Of a DNA stretch of 64,000 nucleotides, positions 46,804 to 59,271 are shown piece by piece. The notes below the pieces were generated by a model, which was not told the origin of the DNA, made no database searches, and was given only the letters and a program-made list of their open reading frames with translations. The translations under genes were made by a program, and so were the position numbers. Every line of letters begins with the position of its first letter. The stretch's first letter is position 1. The DNA is from Vitellaria paradoxa (Eukaryota > Streptophyta > Magnoliopsida > Ericales > Sapotaceae): positions 23,271,752-23,335,751 of the forward strand of contig CM034237.1 of the NCBI GenBank assembly GCA_019916065.1. Direction: 5' to 3'.

Positions 46804-47439
46804 TATGGATATATGTTGGAGATAGTTTTCTTATATTTTGAGCATGCTTGTTGGAAATCTACAATTAGATGTTTAGGAAATTTAGTGGCATAATTTTGAA
46901 TTAGTTGTAAAAGCATATTGGTTTAACATGATAGAGATGACATGGCATGGTAAATATGATGTTCGGCATGACTTAGCGTAGTAATGTTATGTTATGACAT
47001 GGTATGACAAAGTGAACATGGTATTATGACATGGTATAATATGATATAATGATGTGATGATATGGTATAGCATGTTAGTATAATGTGGTCATGTCATTTT
47101 TATGATACTTGAAACTTTACAAAATTTGTCTTGGATAAATCCAGCCAATGTCATAAATCGGGTATAACCCAATCTTGAATTTTGATCCAGATACCTTTTA
47201 ATGACGAAGAATTATATTTGCACAATTAAAATTATTCTATTCTAATTATGTAAACAAATTGAATTAAAAGATAAAATAAAATTTTCTAGAGAGAGAAAAT
47301 TATATTGCTGCTGATTTTTTCTAGAAAGAGAAGCTTTGACCTTGAAAGTCTTGAGAGGGCCAGTCTTAGGAAAGGAGAAGAGAGAGATGTGGGGCGAGGA
47401 TAGAAATGAGAAGAGGGGAAGCCCCCTTTTTATAGGCAT
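46804..47439. other. Low-complexity ATGACATGGTAT region, no gene seen
   Basis: From about 46920 to 47080 it is built of degenerate ATGACATGGTATR phrases. The rest is AT-rich with no recognised coding sequence. Confidence 0.45.
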
Positions 47440-47574
47440 TTTGAGTGATCAAAAGTTTTGCATGTTTGACTGGGCAAAAAACATTGCCCAACCCAATGAG
47501 TGGATAAGTTTGCCTGATAAAGGAGGCAAACATCTTTACTAAACTTGTTTTGTGCTTGTTTTCGCTAAACAAGG
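47440..47574. repeat. Cluster of short hairpins left of Gypsy-F
   Basis: Three adjacent inverted repeats: GGGCAA..TTGCCC (about 47471-47488), GTTTGCC..GGCAAAC (about 47509-47532) and CTTGTTT..AAACAAG (about 47545-47573). The same style of repeat resumes on the far side of Gypsy-F (54985-55060). Confidence 0.55.
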
Positions 47575-49282
47575 TGAGTCAAGTGTAATCATAAACCTCA
47601 ATTTTTATGCTAATTTCGATAATTTATGTTTTAATATTTTTATTTTAGTTTGATTTTGTTTTATTTATGTTATTTTGTTCATTTATGTAGGTTTTAGTAG
47701 AAAATACATTAAAATAGCTTGTTGGAACGAGATAGATGCACAATTTTGACGTGGAAAGAGTTCCAGAAATTAAAAGTGGTCTTCAGCAAAGTTGTAGTGG
47801 ACATCACAAAATTTTCAAAAAGCTATTATGGGATAAAATATGAGTTCGTTTGGGCCTGGAAAGATTGCTTAAAAGTAAAGGTTAGAAAGCTAGACAAATC
47901 CTAATCACGGTAGGATTTAGGGCATATCTTGAGTTTTCGAGATCCAATTGAGATGATTCAAAAGCCAAAATCAGCTACACATTCTTAGCTACAACTTTCA
48001 TGAAGACCCTAGGCAAAAGAAGTCTTCGCTACCCCAAATTCAGCTTACAAAGTTGCATAATTCGAAATTTTTCGAATGATTTTACATGATACCCTGTCAG
48101 TATTTTGGCCATATCTTTTCACTCACAACTCCGATTGATGCAATACTTTTTGGGTTGGAAAGAAGACTCAAGGGGTTACTATTTTCATTGGAAACAAGGA
48201 TTCAATCTATGGTGTGGACACCCCTTCAAGTGGTCCGGTCCACAGTGGGTAGCATGCATCGAAAATTAAGTTATGGTTAGGTTTAGGCTTTACATATTGT
48301 TGTTCTTTCAACCGTCAAATGGGGACATTCTTCAATATTTTTATTTTCTAGAACAGTAGAATACAATAGATAGTTTTTAATTTAGTTTTTGGGGAGTTTT
48401 GGGTTGATTGCTTTCAGATTCAAGTTTAATTCACTGCGAAGAACGGTACACGTTTTGTTTTATTCAATGAAATTTATTTTCTTTTCGTATTATCTTTTTT
48501 TTTTTCGCTGTTTCATTATTTCCTCCATACTAGGTTAGATTTTTATTCTTGATTCAACCCTTCAATGATGGGTGGATCCTTATTTGATGATTGAATGTGA
48601 TTGAATTCTCGTATGGAATGTAAAAGTTGTATGTTAGGATTTATTTTTTTGAATCTTCTTTTTCTTTCTTTTCAAAAACTTTTGAAACTTGTAACCTCGA
48701 TCATATTTTGTTGAAATCCCTAATGATGTTAGTTGATTTAAATTTTCTTCATATTTTGAAATAAACGAAAAGAGATTTGGACCAAAGATGAACTTATTGA
48801 ATATCTTTCTAGTTTTTTTTTTTTTATCCTAAATGTGATTTTAAAACTGTGCTTTGGAATAATTATTTTAATGATGATATCTTTTAGTTTACTTTTCCTA
48901 TACGTGAGTTATAAACTAAGATAAGAAAATGCATCTGATTAGAGAATAAAGAATTCACCCGGCTTTGTACGTTGGATCAAGATCTTTAATTATCTTGAAT
49001 GTGTAATTCTATTACTTTCATTGTTTTAGTTCAATTTTAATTTATTTTAATTTTTGAAATTTACTTTATTTTGTTATTATTAAGTAAATCAACACTTTTC
49101 AAAGCCCAAAACTGATTTTTTTCCTTATTTTTAAAAAGAAACCAATAGGTAGAAGAACTTAGAAAACCCTAGGGTTTAATCTTAAAGTTCTCTGTCGATG
49201 CGATGTTAGACTCACCAGGTAAAACCATATAGCATGCCTTTATACTTGAGGGTTTTTTAGACGCAACAGTTAGAGGCGATCA
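47575..49282 (+). repeat. Gypsy-F 5' LTR
   Basis: Aligned with 53186-54899. The first dozen bases of the palindromic start seen in the 3' copy are missing or rearranged here. Ends at GGCGATCA before the primer site. Confidence 0.72.
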
Positions 49283-49390
49283 AGTTTTTAGCGCTGTTGC
49301 CAGGAAAGTTTTGTAGTTTGATTCATTAGGGCGGTTTTAGGTTACTCTTCTGCAGTTTTCACCAAAAAAAAAAAAAAAAAAGAAAAATTC

Positions 49391-50205
49391 ATGAACATGG
49401 ATTATTTTTCTTATAATTCTAGTTCACCAGGCACAATCCACCCACTCATTGATTATTTAAGCAGCATCTATGGAGTTGATTTCTGCCTAGAAATTTTTTT
49501 CATGCTACCTAAATTTCATGGGTTTGAACATAAGTACCCTAGGCTGCATTTAGAAAATTTTGAGTCAATTTGTTTCTATTACATGAACAGTTACATGGAT
49601 GACACTTTTAAGTATCATTTTTTCCCGTTATCATTATGCAGAGTGGCTGATAATTGGTGTTGTACAACTACTTGCTCTATTAATTTTTGGGAAGAGTTAC
49701 AAAATGATTTTATTACAACTTTTATCCTCAATTTTTGAAACTTCACCCCTCCGGTTTCAACTTGAAAAATTTTCTCAAAAATTATGGTGAAGAAATTTAT
49801 TAATGTTGGTAGAGATTTAAAAATTTATTAAACACTTACCCATATTTTAATATTGAGTTATGACTCATCATTTGATTTTTCTATAATGGTTTATTTTTGG
49901 AGATGCGTCATACACTGGAGGAGCTATGTGGTGGTAAGTTCCTTGACTTTACACCGGAGTCGGCATGGGACTTTCTTGAGTTACTCTGTGAGCAAACTCA
50001 ACATAGGGAAGAAAGTAACTTAAAAGTCAATTCTAATGGAAATGAGACTTCCACACATATTGACTCTACATTAGATGATACATTGTTCAAGTCCACAGCA
50101 TGTCCTTATGTCCGTCCACTCACTAAAATTGAAATTGTTGAATCTAAGGCCTTTTTATTACTTGCACGGGAAGTTCCTAATTCAAAAATCTTAAACATTG
50201 AGTAG
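49391..50205 (+). pseudogene. Gypsy-F gag pseudogene
   Basis: Starts MNMDYFSYNSS. It contains the Gypsy Retrotrans_gag core: MLPKFHGFEHKYPRLHLENF, then FFPLSLCRVADNW (family form PFSLRDRAKSW), then WEELQNDFITTF. A stop at about 49736 ends the first frame; a later frame from 49897 carries LEELCGGKFLDFTPESAWDF, matching the GGxF..EEAWEFLEEL region. It is thus split by stops and at least one frame change. Confidence 0.72.
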
Positions 50206-53185
50206 AGCGACTATTTCGGTAATGGTTGGGATAGTGAAGGGAATGAGCCTTTTGACTTGTTCCCACTAGACTTTAATTGCACGAGACATCATCTATTAAG
50301 AGTCTAGAAGATAGGCCAACCAACACCAACATGGAACTTGAAGCTCATTCCACCCTGACAACACAGGTGATGTTGGAAAGTCCTAATACTCATTCTGAGA
50401 GCTTTGATGCTATAGGTTCAGGGGAGCACGCTGTTGAGCTAGTCAGTTAAGTTTCATCATGTTCTGCCACACCACTCATTGAAACCACTTATGATATATC
50501 TTTTTTTATTAGGGATAGTACACTTGATGACTTACCTGTTGAGACCCCTACATTTGAGTGGAGGTATGATTCTAATTATGGTTAGGTTCCCACTTCAGTC
50601 CTACAGGACTATCATGAGAGTGAATTTTCTTTATCATCATTTGAGAGTTTGACAAACAGGCTTGAGAGTGAGAGTGGTACACACCTCTTCACTTATGCCC
50701 TAACCCCAATTGAAAATCCTATTAAGGGAACTGAACATCGTATGACCAAGACTGAGCCCATATGTAGGGAAGTGGTGGAGATTAAAAAGGTAGTTTGCAT
50801 TGACTTTTTAGGTGTCGACAGGATACTAGAGAACACATAACCACATTCCATGTTCATAGATGTATATAACCTTAGGGCCATATTTGGGATTCAAGGATCC
50901 TCACAAAGCCATGCATTCTTCAATGATCTTTACACTGGGAGCACACTCACTCTCGGTACCTCCTGGACCTAAGGAGAATATTTCATTCCTACAGTCGTTT
51001 GGTGAGGCTTAGGAGTGATTAGGAGTTGGATAGTATATTTTTGCATTAATCCTTGTATATTAGTAGATTAGATTTTATTTATTTATTTTTGTTTTCTTTC
51101 TACCTAGATTAAATTTATTTTTCTTTTATTTTACTTTTATTTGTTTATTCGAACATTTTCTCTCGTAGAAGTTTTATTTTTCTTTTAATATAGTTTGATT
51201 CGAAGGAATAAATTGCTTGAGTTGTTTTATTTTCTTCAAATAAGAAAGCCTTGAGGTAATATCCTTCCTCTCCCTTCTATTTAGTTTTGCACTTCTAAAT
51301 TGGTGGTTCATATTTATAATTGCTATTGTTGGGGGCGCTGTAGAATCTAAGTTGGGGTGGTGTATTGGATGATGCCTTAAGTGGCTTGAATAACGGGTGT
51401 ATACTTGGTTTATTTTATGCTTTATTATTATTTGTGCCCTTTGTGGTTATTGTTTCATGCCCATCATCATGCTCAATTTGCACATTATGGACCCGTGTAT
51501 GCTTCATGGTTCTCACATTGAGGATAATGTGAATTTTAAGTTGGGGGGTAGGGTTTGCATGATGATGATGAACTTTTAGGCCAAAATTGCAAAATTTAAA
51601 AATTTTTGAGCGCCTTTGAGCTTGAATACATGAATTTAGCACATTTGTACCTACATGTTGGCCCTTTTTGGTCTGGTTAATTGTGGAATTGAGTGAGAGA
51701 GTGATAAATGAATTTTACTCAAGCTTTAGTAGGAAACTTAGTTCAAGTTGGTTGTGTCATGACCTTGTGCATTTTTTGACTATCATAGAGAAGAGCTTAT
51801 ATGCTTTGGAGTGGATTTTGTTTAACATTGGTTAATTGAGCATTCTTGGACTAGGTGGAGACTTATACCCCTTAATGGTGAGCTTTTGAGCCTATTATTC
51901 TTTCCTTGAGGGGTTGCACATAATTACAGTTTTCTTATTCTTCACTTTGGTTTTCAATGCACCAAGTGCATCACACACACTTGCATGAGTTTCACTTGGC
52001 ACATTATGAGTCATTGCAAGCCTTGAACGTGATGCTAGGCCCTCATTGCTATTTTGGGTCTTCTTGTCATTCCTTTGTTATGAATTATCCTAGGAGCTAA
52101 CTTAAAGCCTTTTAATAAAGTATGTGATATATATATAATTTTGTTTTTCTCGGTTCCCACCTCATATATTTCATTGTTTCAAAAAAAAAAAAAAAAAAAA
52201 AGAGAAAGAAAAAAAAAAGAAAAAAAAGAGGGAAAAAAAGAAAAGAAAAAAAATTTATCATTTCTTTTGTTTATGAAAATATGGAACTTGTACATTATTT
52301 GCAATTGTCCCAAGGGTAGTATTTAGTGCGAATAAGCTTCTTGTTGGGGTTGGAAAAGAATCAGGTAGTTTGGGACTTGTGTGCACTTGATTATCTTTAT
52401 CCTAAGACATGTGCTTTGATTTCCATATCTTTGATTGTTAACAATTACCCCTGGCCAAGTTACAACTGAAACAAAGACCTAGTGGATTCTAAGCAAGCAA
52501 CTCTTGTATTTTGCATATAGTGATCTTGTGTAAGTTATGATGTGATCTCTTACACATGCATTGGAACATGGCTATGAGCTGTCCACTTTGAACTTCAATT
52601 CAATTCACTTACTTATTTGTGGGGTTACGTGCAGCTAGAATAGCATTATATGCTAATAGGTATGTGTGAACCCTTGATGAGTGAATTTCTTTCTACGAGT
52701 GGTACCCTATGAGTATTTGAAGTCAAAATCTAGTTCCATTTATGCTCTTGCAACCTTGTTGAATAAATGAAACAATCATGCACACATGCTCTTTCAACTT
52801 TGATAGCCCATGCATTTATACATAGCACTTGGAAATTACGCATGATATTTGGGTTTTGTCACTTGTTGGGCTTGAGCTTAATTCATTTTTCATCTTAATC
52901 ACTTTTGACACTTTGAGAGCATGCCATAGATGTTCGTGGGTAGCATCACTGTAGATCCTTATGAGACCTTACTCGCCCACTAAGGGGAACCTAAGGGTTT
53001 AAAGGGCTTACCTCATGTGCTAGGTGTGGCCGTGTCTCTCCTACGAAAATGGACCTCCCTTTTTATTTGAATCTTTACTTATCTTTGTTTTTGAATAAGT
53101 TGAGAATGCTTGGTCTATGCCCTTTAGTCCTAAGATTTGAATTCTTTCCATTGCTAGGGACTAGCAATAAGTAAGTTGGGGGGTG
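50206..53185 (+). other. Gypsy-F internal noncoding region
   Basis: No polymerase domain recognised. Contains an A-rich low-complexity tract (about 52180-52252) and repeated TAAGTTGGGG tracts. Open frames in this interval are short and unsupported. Confidence 0.55.
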
Positions 53186-54899
53186 TGATTACACTTGAAA
53201 AGTGTAATCATAAACCTTAGTTTTTATGCTAATTCTGATAATTTATGTTTTAATATGTTTATTTTAGTTTGATTTTGTTTTATTTATGTTATTTTGTTCA
53301 TTTATGCAGGTTTTAGTAGAAAATACAGTAAAATAACTTGTTGAAACGAGATAGATGCACACTTTTGACATGGAAGGAGTTCTAGAAATTAAAAGTGGTC
53401 TTTAGCAAAGTTGTAGTGGACATTTTAAGCTTTTCAAAGAGCTATTATGTGACAAAATTTGAGTTCATTTGGACCTCAAAAGATTGCTTAAAAATTAAGG
53501 CTAGAAAGTTGGATAAATCCCAATCACCGTAGGATTTGGGGCATACCTTGAGTTTCTGAGATCCAATTGAGATGATTCAATAGTCAAAATCAACTACACA
53601 TTCTTAGCTACAACTTTCATGAAGAGCCCAAGTCCAAAAGAAGTCTCAATCTACCCCAAAATCGGCTTAGAAAATTACACAATTCGGAATTCTTCGAATG
53701 ATTTAGCACAACACCTTGTCAGTTTTTTGGCCATATCTTTTCACTCACAACTCTGATTGATGCGATACTTTTTGGGTTGGAAAGAAGACTCAAAGGATTA
53801 CAATTGTCATGTTGGAATCAAAGATTTAATCTATGGTCTAGACACCCCTTCGAGTGGTTTGGTCCACAGTGGGTAGCATACATCAGAAATTAAGTTAAGG
53901 TTTAGGTTTAGGCTTTATATATTGCTGTTCTTTCAGCCGTCAAAGGGGGACGTTCTTCATTTTTTTTTATTTTCTAGAGTAGTAGAATGCAATAGATAGG
54001 CTTTAGTCTAGTTTTTGGGGAGTTTTGGGCTAACTACTTTCGGATTCAAGTTTAATTCACTGCAAAAAATGGTACACATTTTGTTTTATTCAATGAAATT
54101 TATTTTCTTTTCGTATCATCTTTTTATTTGCTATTTCATTATTTCCTCCATACTAGGTTAGATTTTTATTATTGATTCAACCCATCAATGATGGGTGGAT
54201 CCTTATTTGATGATTGGATGTGATTGAATTCTTGTATGCAATGTAAAACTTGTATGTTAGGATTCCTTTTTTTGAATCTCCTTTTCTTTTCTTTTCAAAA
54301 ACTTTTAAAAACTTGTAACCTCAATCATATTTCGTTGAAATCCTTGATGATGTTACTTGATTTAAATTTTCTTCATATTTTGAAATAAACAAAAAGAGAT
54401 TTGGATCAAAGACGAACTTATTAAATATCTTTCCAGTTTTCTTATCCTAAACGTGATTTTAAAACTGTTATTCGGAATAATTATTTTAACGACGATTTTT
54501 TTTTTGATTTACTTTTCCTATACGTGAGTTGTAAACTGAGATAAGAAAATGCATCCGATTAGAGAATAAAGAATCTACCTGGCTTTTTAGCTTGGATCAA
54601 GATCTTTAATTATCTTGAATGCGTAATTTTATTACTTTCATTGTTTTAGTTTAATTTTAATTTAGTTTAATTTTTACAAACTACTTTATTTTGTTATTAT
54701 TTAGTAAATCAACACTTTTCAAAACCCAGAACTGATTTTCTTTTGCTGTTTTTAAAAAGAAACCAGTAAATAGAAGAATTTAGAAAACCCTAGTGTTCAA
54801 TCTCAAAGTTCCCTGATATGATCCTGGGCTCACCAAGTAAAACTGCACCGCACATTTTTATACTTGGGGTTTTTTGGATGCAATATTTAGAGGCAGTCA
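53186..54899 (+). repeat. Gypsy-F 3' LTR, begins with a palindrome
   Basis: The first 25 bases (53186-53210) form a hairpin with 11-bp perfect arms (TGATTACACTT and AAGTGTAATCA) around GAA. It is preceded by the polypurine tract AAGTTGGGGGGTG and ends GGCAGTCA. Confidence 0.72.
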
Positions 54900-55017
54900 A
54901 TTAACACAACACTACAAGTGAATGTGTTCGCAAAATAAGTCGAGCAGAACTTTTGCAATTCAAGGTAGGCAAAAAGGTTTGCCAAAAGCCCTTATGGCAA
55001 ACAAAATGGCAACAAGG

Positions 55018-55054
55018 CCAAAATGATAGACATTTTGGTTTGAGCCCTTGGCTC
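55018..55054. repeat. Two adjacent perfect hairpins
   Basis: CCAAAATG and CATTTTGG (8-bp arms, 5-nt loop, 55018-55038), then GAGCC and GGCTC (5-bp arms, CTT loop, 55042-55054). A GTTTGCC..GGCAAAC pair lies just before them at about 54978-55002. Confidence 0.65.
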
Positions 55055-56279
55055 AGGACTTGCTTGGCAAAGTTTGGGTTTCACTTGCAAAGGTTTGGGA
55101 AATTTTAAGGCCTTTGACACAATTTTTGAAAGCTTTCGGGACCTCTTTGGCACTTTTTGGAGCACGATTTAGACCAATTAAGTCAAAACTAGACTAAATT
55201 TAGGATTTTTGATGTCAAGTCATATTCATTTGAAAAATACTACGCTAAAATAGACTGAAACGAAGATAGGGTTAGCCAATCTTTTGACTTAACCCCTTGA
55301 GGCACCACTAGGATAACTCTTTCCATCAATTTTTGGGTAATAAAAATCCAAAAATTCAATTGGTGAGACTCTAAGGCACTTTTATGAATTTATAAAAAAT
55401 TGATGAATTTTACAAAGGAATCCACGGAGGGACCTCACAAGGTTTGAGTTGTTTAGATTTAGCTATGCCATTATCTCAGGAATAAACCCTCAATATTTGT
55501 GTGTAATTTGAAGACATTTTGACTTGGTCTAGATGCTCAAATTGTGTCTGGGGTGCCAGTAGCTTCCTTCTCGTCAGTAGGAGCTATTTTAAGTTGGCAG
55601 AGCTCGGATGACCTTTGGAGTGGCATTTTGGCTACTCTGAGCTTGCCTCTATGTCTTTTGGTTTGTCTTAAGATGATGTACATCTTCTTGCATGTTTCTA
55701 GCTTGATCTGGGCATTCTAGTCGATATCATCCTTCGGGTGCATTGGTAGAGGCTGTTCTTGACTTCTGGACCGAATTGACCTTTGGCTCTAGGCTTTGAC
55801 TCTCCTATTGATATAGGAATTGTTTATCTTCATGTCTTGGACATGCTTGTGCAGTCTGATAGCCTTTTACCATGATCTGGGTCTTCAGTTTGACTTCTTC
55901 CTAACTTTAAGGATATAATCGACATTTTGCTAATCGTTTGCTTTTTGTCAAATTTTGGCACTTTGATATATTAATAATTAAAAAAACTTAATCAGTAGAG
56001 CACCATTCAACTAAAAGCATTAAATACTATAAATATTAAATAAGGGGGCAAAATTGAGCTGTCAATAGCTGCCCATCTTTTTCTGCCTTAGCTTATGTAA
56101 GGTAGAAAATGAAAAGGAAACAACCTATTTTGCTTCCATATATGATAAAACAAAGAAAAAAAATAATCTTACAGCCTGGTTAATGTCTTACACTTGAACA
56201 GCTATAGGAGTTGCCTTTTTGACTTTGGGGATACGTTTGTACCTCATACTTGTCTTTGGAAAATGAGCTTAGCTCTTGA

Positions 56280-57990
56280 TAAATGAGTTATGCTCTGCAT
56301 TTGACTCTAAAAAATAATCTTAAAAAAAAGATTAATAAATGAATATTTTTCTTGCATTTGATCTTGGAGGAATGAACCTTGCTCATGGGTCTATTCTTTG
56401 TACTAGTTTAGAAGAAGGGAGCCTTGCTTCTAGATAGGTGATTGATTTTCTATTTAACATTGGATTGAGCCTTGCTCTATCCGGTTTAGTAAGGCGAGGA
56501 GCCTAGCTCCAAGCGTTATTTTGTCTAGTTAGGTAAGGTAAGGATCTTTGCTCCTAGGACTCGCATTATTAGGTTTGGTCATATGAGGAGCCTCGCTAGC
56601 TCTATTATTTTTGCTAAGGTGCGAAGCTTCGCTTCTAAATTGGTATCTAATCCTATGCCTTACATTAGATTGTGAGGGAATGAACCTAGCTCCTTGATTA
56701 ATATCTAATACTATGCCTTGCATTGGATTATAAGAAGGAAGCCTAGCTTTAAGGTTGATATCTAATCCTATGTCTTGCATTGGATTTTGAGAAGAAAGCT
56801 TCACTTTCGACAAGATTTTAGGAAGAGAGTACAAACTCTTAGGTTGACTCTGAGTCTTACGGTAGACAAGAGACTTTAGAAAAAGAGTACTAACTCTGAG
56901 GTTGACTCTGAGTCTTGTGGTAGACATAAGACTTCAAGAAAGGAGTACTAACTCCGAGGTTGACTCTGAGTCCTATGGAAAACACAAGACTATAAAAGGA
57001 AAGTATTAACTTAGAGGTTGACTCTGAATCTTATGGCAGGCATAAGATTTTAGAAGGGGAGTACTAACTCCGAGGTGGACTCTAAATCTTATGGTAGACA
57101 TAAGACTACAGAAGGGCAGTACTAACTCCAAGGTTAACTCTGAATCCTAAGGTAGACACAATATTTCAGAAAGGAAGCACGAACTCTGAGGTTGACTCTG
57201 AATCCTGTGGGAGACACAAGATTTTAGAAAGGGAGTACTAACTCCAAGGTTGACTCTGAATACTATGGTAGACACAAGATTTTAGAAGGGGAGTGCTAAT
57301 TTTGGGGTTGGCTCTAAATCCTATGGAAGACATAAGACTACAGAAGGGGAGTACTAACTCCGAGGTTGGCTCTAAATCTTCTGGTAGACATAAGACTACA
57401 AAAGCGAAGTATTAACTTTGAGGTTGATTGGTAAGGAGCATCACTCCCATTCTTCACTTTATGGTTTGGAAAGGAAAGGAGCTTCACTCTTGAGCTTTGC
57501 TCTGTGTGGTTTTGATTAGGAGCTTTGCTCCTAAGGTTGAGTTAGTGCTTAGCACATGATCTTAAGGGAAAAAGTCTTGCTCTTACCAAGGAGTCTCACT
57601 TTTATGATACATTCTCGTGGAGGAGAAGATTCAGTGCTTCGCACTTAATCCTAGGATGAGCGTCACTCTAATTTAATCTAGTAAGGAACCTTACTCCCAA
57701 GCCTAGATCTATCTCACAATTCTAAAGAAGGATTTTGTGTCTTGTATCTAATCCAAGGATGAGCCTCACTCTAACTAGTCTAGTTTGGTAAGGAGCCTTG
57801 CTCCCATGCTTAGCTCCATCTTATGATTCTAGATTTACCATTTGAATAGGAGCTTCACTCCTGAGGTTTTGTGTGATCTTTGCTTTTTGGTTAATGTTTG
57901 AATCTATGCTTTACACTTGATTTTATTAAGGATGCCTCATTCCTTGGTTGTTGGTGATCCTACGCTTCACACTGGACATTGATGAAAAGG
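56280..57990. repeat. Array of GGAGC-N3-GCTCC-like hairpin motifs
   Basis: Short inverted repeats of the form (G)GAGC-YTD-GCTC(C) recur in irregular order. Examples: GAGCCTTGCTC (56467-56477), GGAGCCTAGCTCC (56498-56510), GCGAAGCTTCGC (about 56621-56632), GGAGCTTTGCTCC (about 57518-57530), GGAGCCTTGCTCC (about 57792-57804). Decayed forms lie between. The motifs flank the ~60-bp minisatellite on both sides. Confidence 0.75.
56815..57430. repeat. ~60-bp minisatellite, about ten units
   Basis: Consensus order on +: GAGGTTGACTCTGARTC, TATGGTAGACAYAAGAC, TTYAGAAAGGGAGTACTAACTCC. About ten tandem copies of 55-63 bp with point differences; the last unit decays at GAGGTTGATTGG near 57430. It has no coding potential. 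Confidence 0.85.
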
Positions 57991-59271
57991 AAGCCATCCT
58001 CTTGAATTAGTGTGTTAATGATTTGTTTTGTGGAGGTTCATTATGATCATTACCTAGGTCACTTTTTAGGTGCCTATAAACTATGCATAATCATGTGCAC
58101 GATTCTAAGGTGCTTAAGTTTTGAAACTTTGTTTGAAAACTAAGGTTGTGACTGTGCGTGATCTTGTTTTGTGAACAAAGTCACATGCAATTAATGAATA
58201 CAATTGAAATAATGTTTTTTTTTTTCAAAAATTGAGTTATACATGATGAATGAATTTGAATGAATTAATCTGAAATGTATAAGTAAGGATGTGCTCTGGA
58301 TGTTTGATTTGAATGATTGGGTGTTTGCAAAATATGTGATTCACTGGTATGGTAGAATGACTGTTTGTGCACATTTTTAAAAAAATGTTCTTTTTACGAA
58401 TAAGCTTACTATTGAAGTGTTTAGTGAGGTAGTAACCATATTTGCAGTTTTATCAAGAGATCTAGTCACTGAGTGTGTTTTCCATTCCCTTAAGGGTTTC
58501 TTTGCTTCAAAAGCTTTTGGGTTAATAGACTATTATCAATTGAAAGGTTTTTATGGGTTCGAAAGAAAGAGTTGCCACTGCCTTATGAAAAGCTCTTCGA
58601 CTAAATGACCATTATCAATCGGAGAAGACTTTAATCTAGATTATAATGTAGTCCTGGTTTCAGGGTTTGAAGAAAAGGAGGAATGTCGTGGCTCAAATTC
58701 TTATTCCTACTCAGATAAAAATATATCGAGGATCATCTACAAGGTCTTCTATTTGAGTGTGCATCCTTTATCTTGATTATTCATCCCTATGTCTTAGGGA
58801 GTGTTTCGAGTGCCTTCGATGGTTGTATTTGAACAAAGCTATCAGCTTTAATCTGAGAGGTCTTTATTCAGACCGTAATGTAGGCTTTAGGTTGGAGTTG
58901 TAGCAACAAAGGGTATTTAAGACCAAATTTTGCTTATGGGGTTGTAACAATCCCAAGGTTGTCTGATTCTTCATTTGACAAGCTATTGTGCTTTGTTGTT
59001 CTTGATGCTCGAGAGCTGGAGATTAGTCATTGCTTCCTTTCCTCCTTTTGAGGTTCTTGAGTCTTTGATTATGTTGGTGCTTCTATTTTGCTTTTGTTTT
59101 GACTCTAATTTCTACTTGATTCCATCCTCTAGAATCAAAGTTTTTTTTTTTTTTGGTTTGAATTTGACTCTAGCTCTTTACTCCATTCCATCCTTTGAAC
59201 TCTAAGCTTTTTTCTTCCTTTGTATAGTTCTAACTTTTCTTCCTATATTTGGCCATATTCTATTCTTTTTG
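57991..59271. other. Gypsy-G noncoding interior
   Basis: No coding similarity recognised on either strand. Short open frames are unsupported. Probably untranslated sequence of the - strand element. Confidence 0.4.

Larger units (their letters stand above)
47575..54899 (+). mobile_element. Gypsy-F: gag-only LTR retrotransposon, Athila-type primer site
   Basis: 5' LTR 47575-49282 and 3' LTR 53186-54899 align over about 1.7 kb with many differences. A primer site TAGCGCTGTTGCCAGGA (from 49289) is a decayed tRNA-Asp site (TGGCGCCGTTGCCGGGGA), as in Athila/Tat Gypsy elements. The 3.9-kb interior has a broken gag and then long noncoding sequence; no protease, RT or integrase seen. AAGTTGGGGGG-type tracts recur at about 51350, 51537 and 53171, the last as polypurine tract. 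This matches the TR-GAG/LARD class of non-autonomous elements. No target duplication was found. Confidence 0.75.

Noticed and set aside
52141..52326. Lysine-rich ORF
   Set aside because: It is the translation of an A-rich low-complexity tract in noncoding Gypsy-F sequence.
56529..56927. 132-codon ORF on -
   Set aside because: It is read through the minisatellite and hairpin array; its repetitive sequence reflects the DNA repeats, not a protein family.
56815..57430. CRISPR-like array
   Set aside because: The units are contiguous tandem repeats with point differences; there are no unique spacers between constant repeats, no cas genes, and the sequence is eukaryotic.
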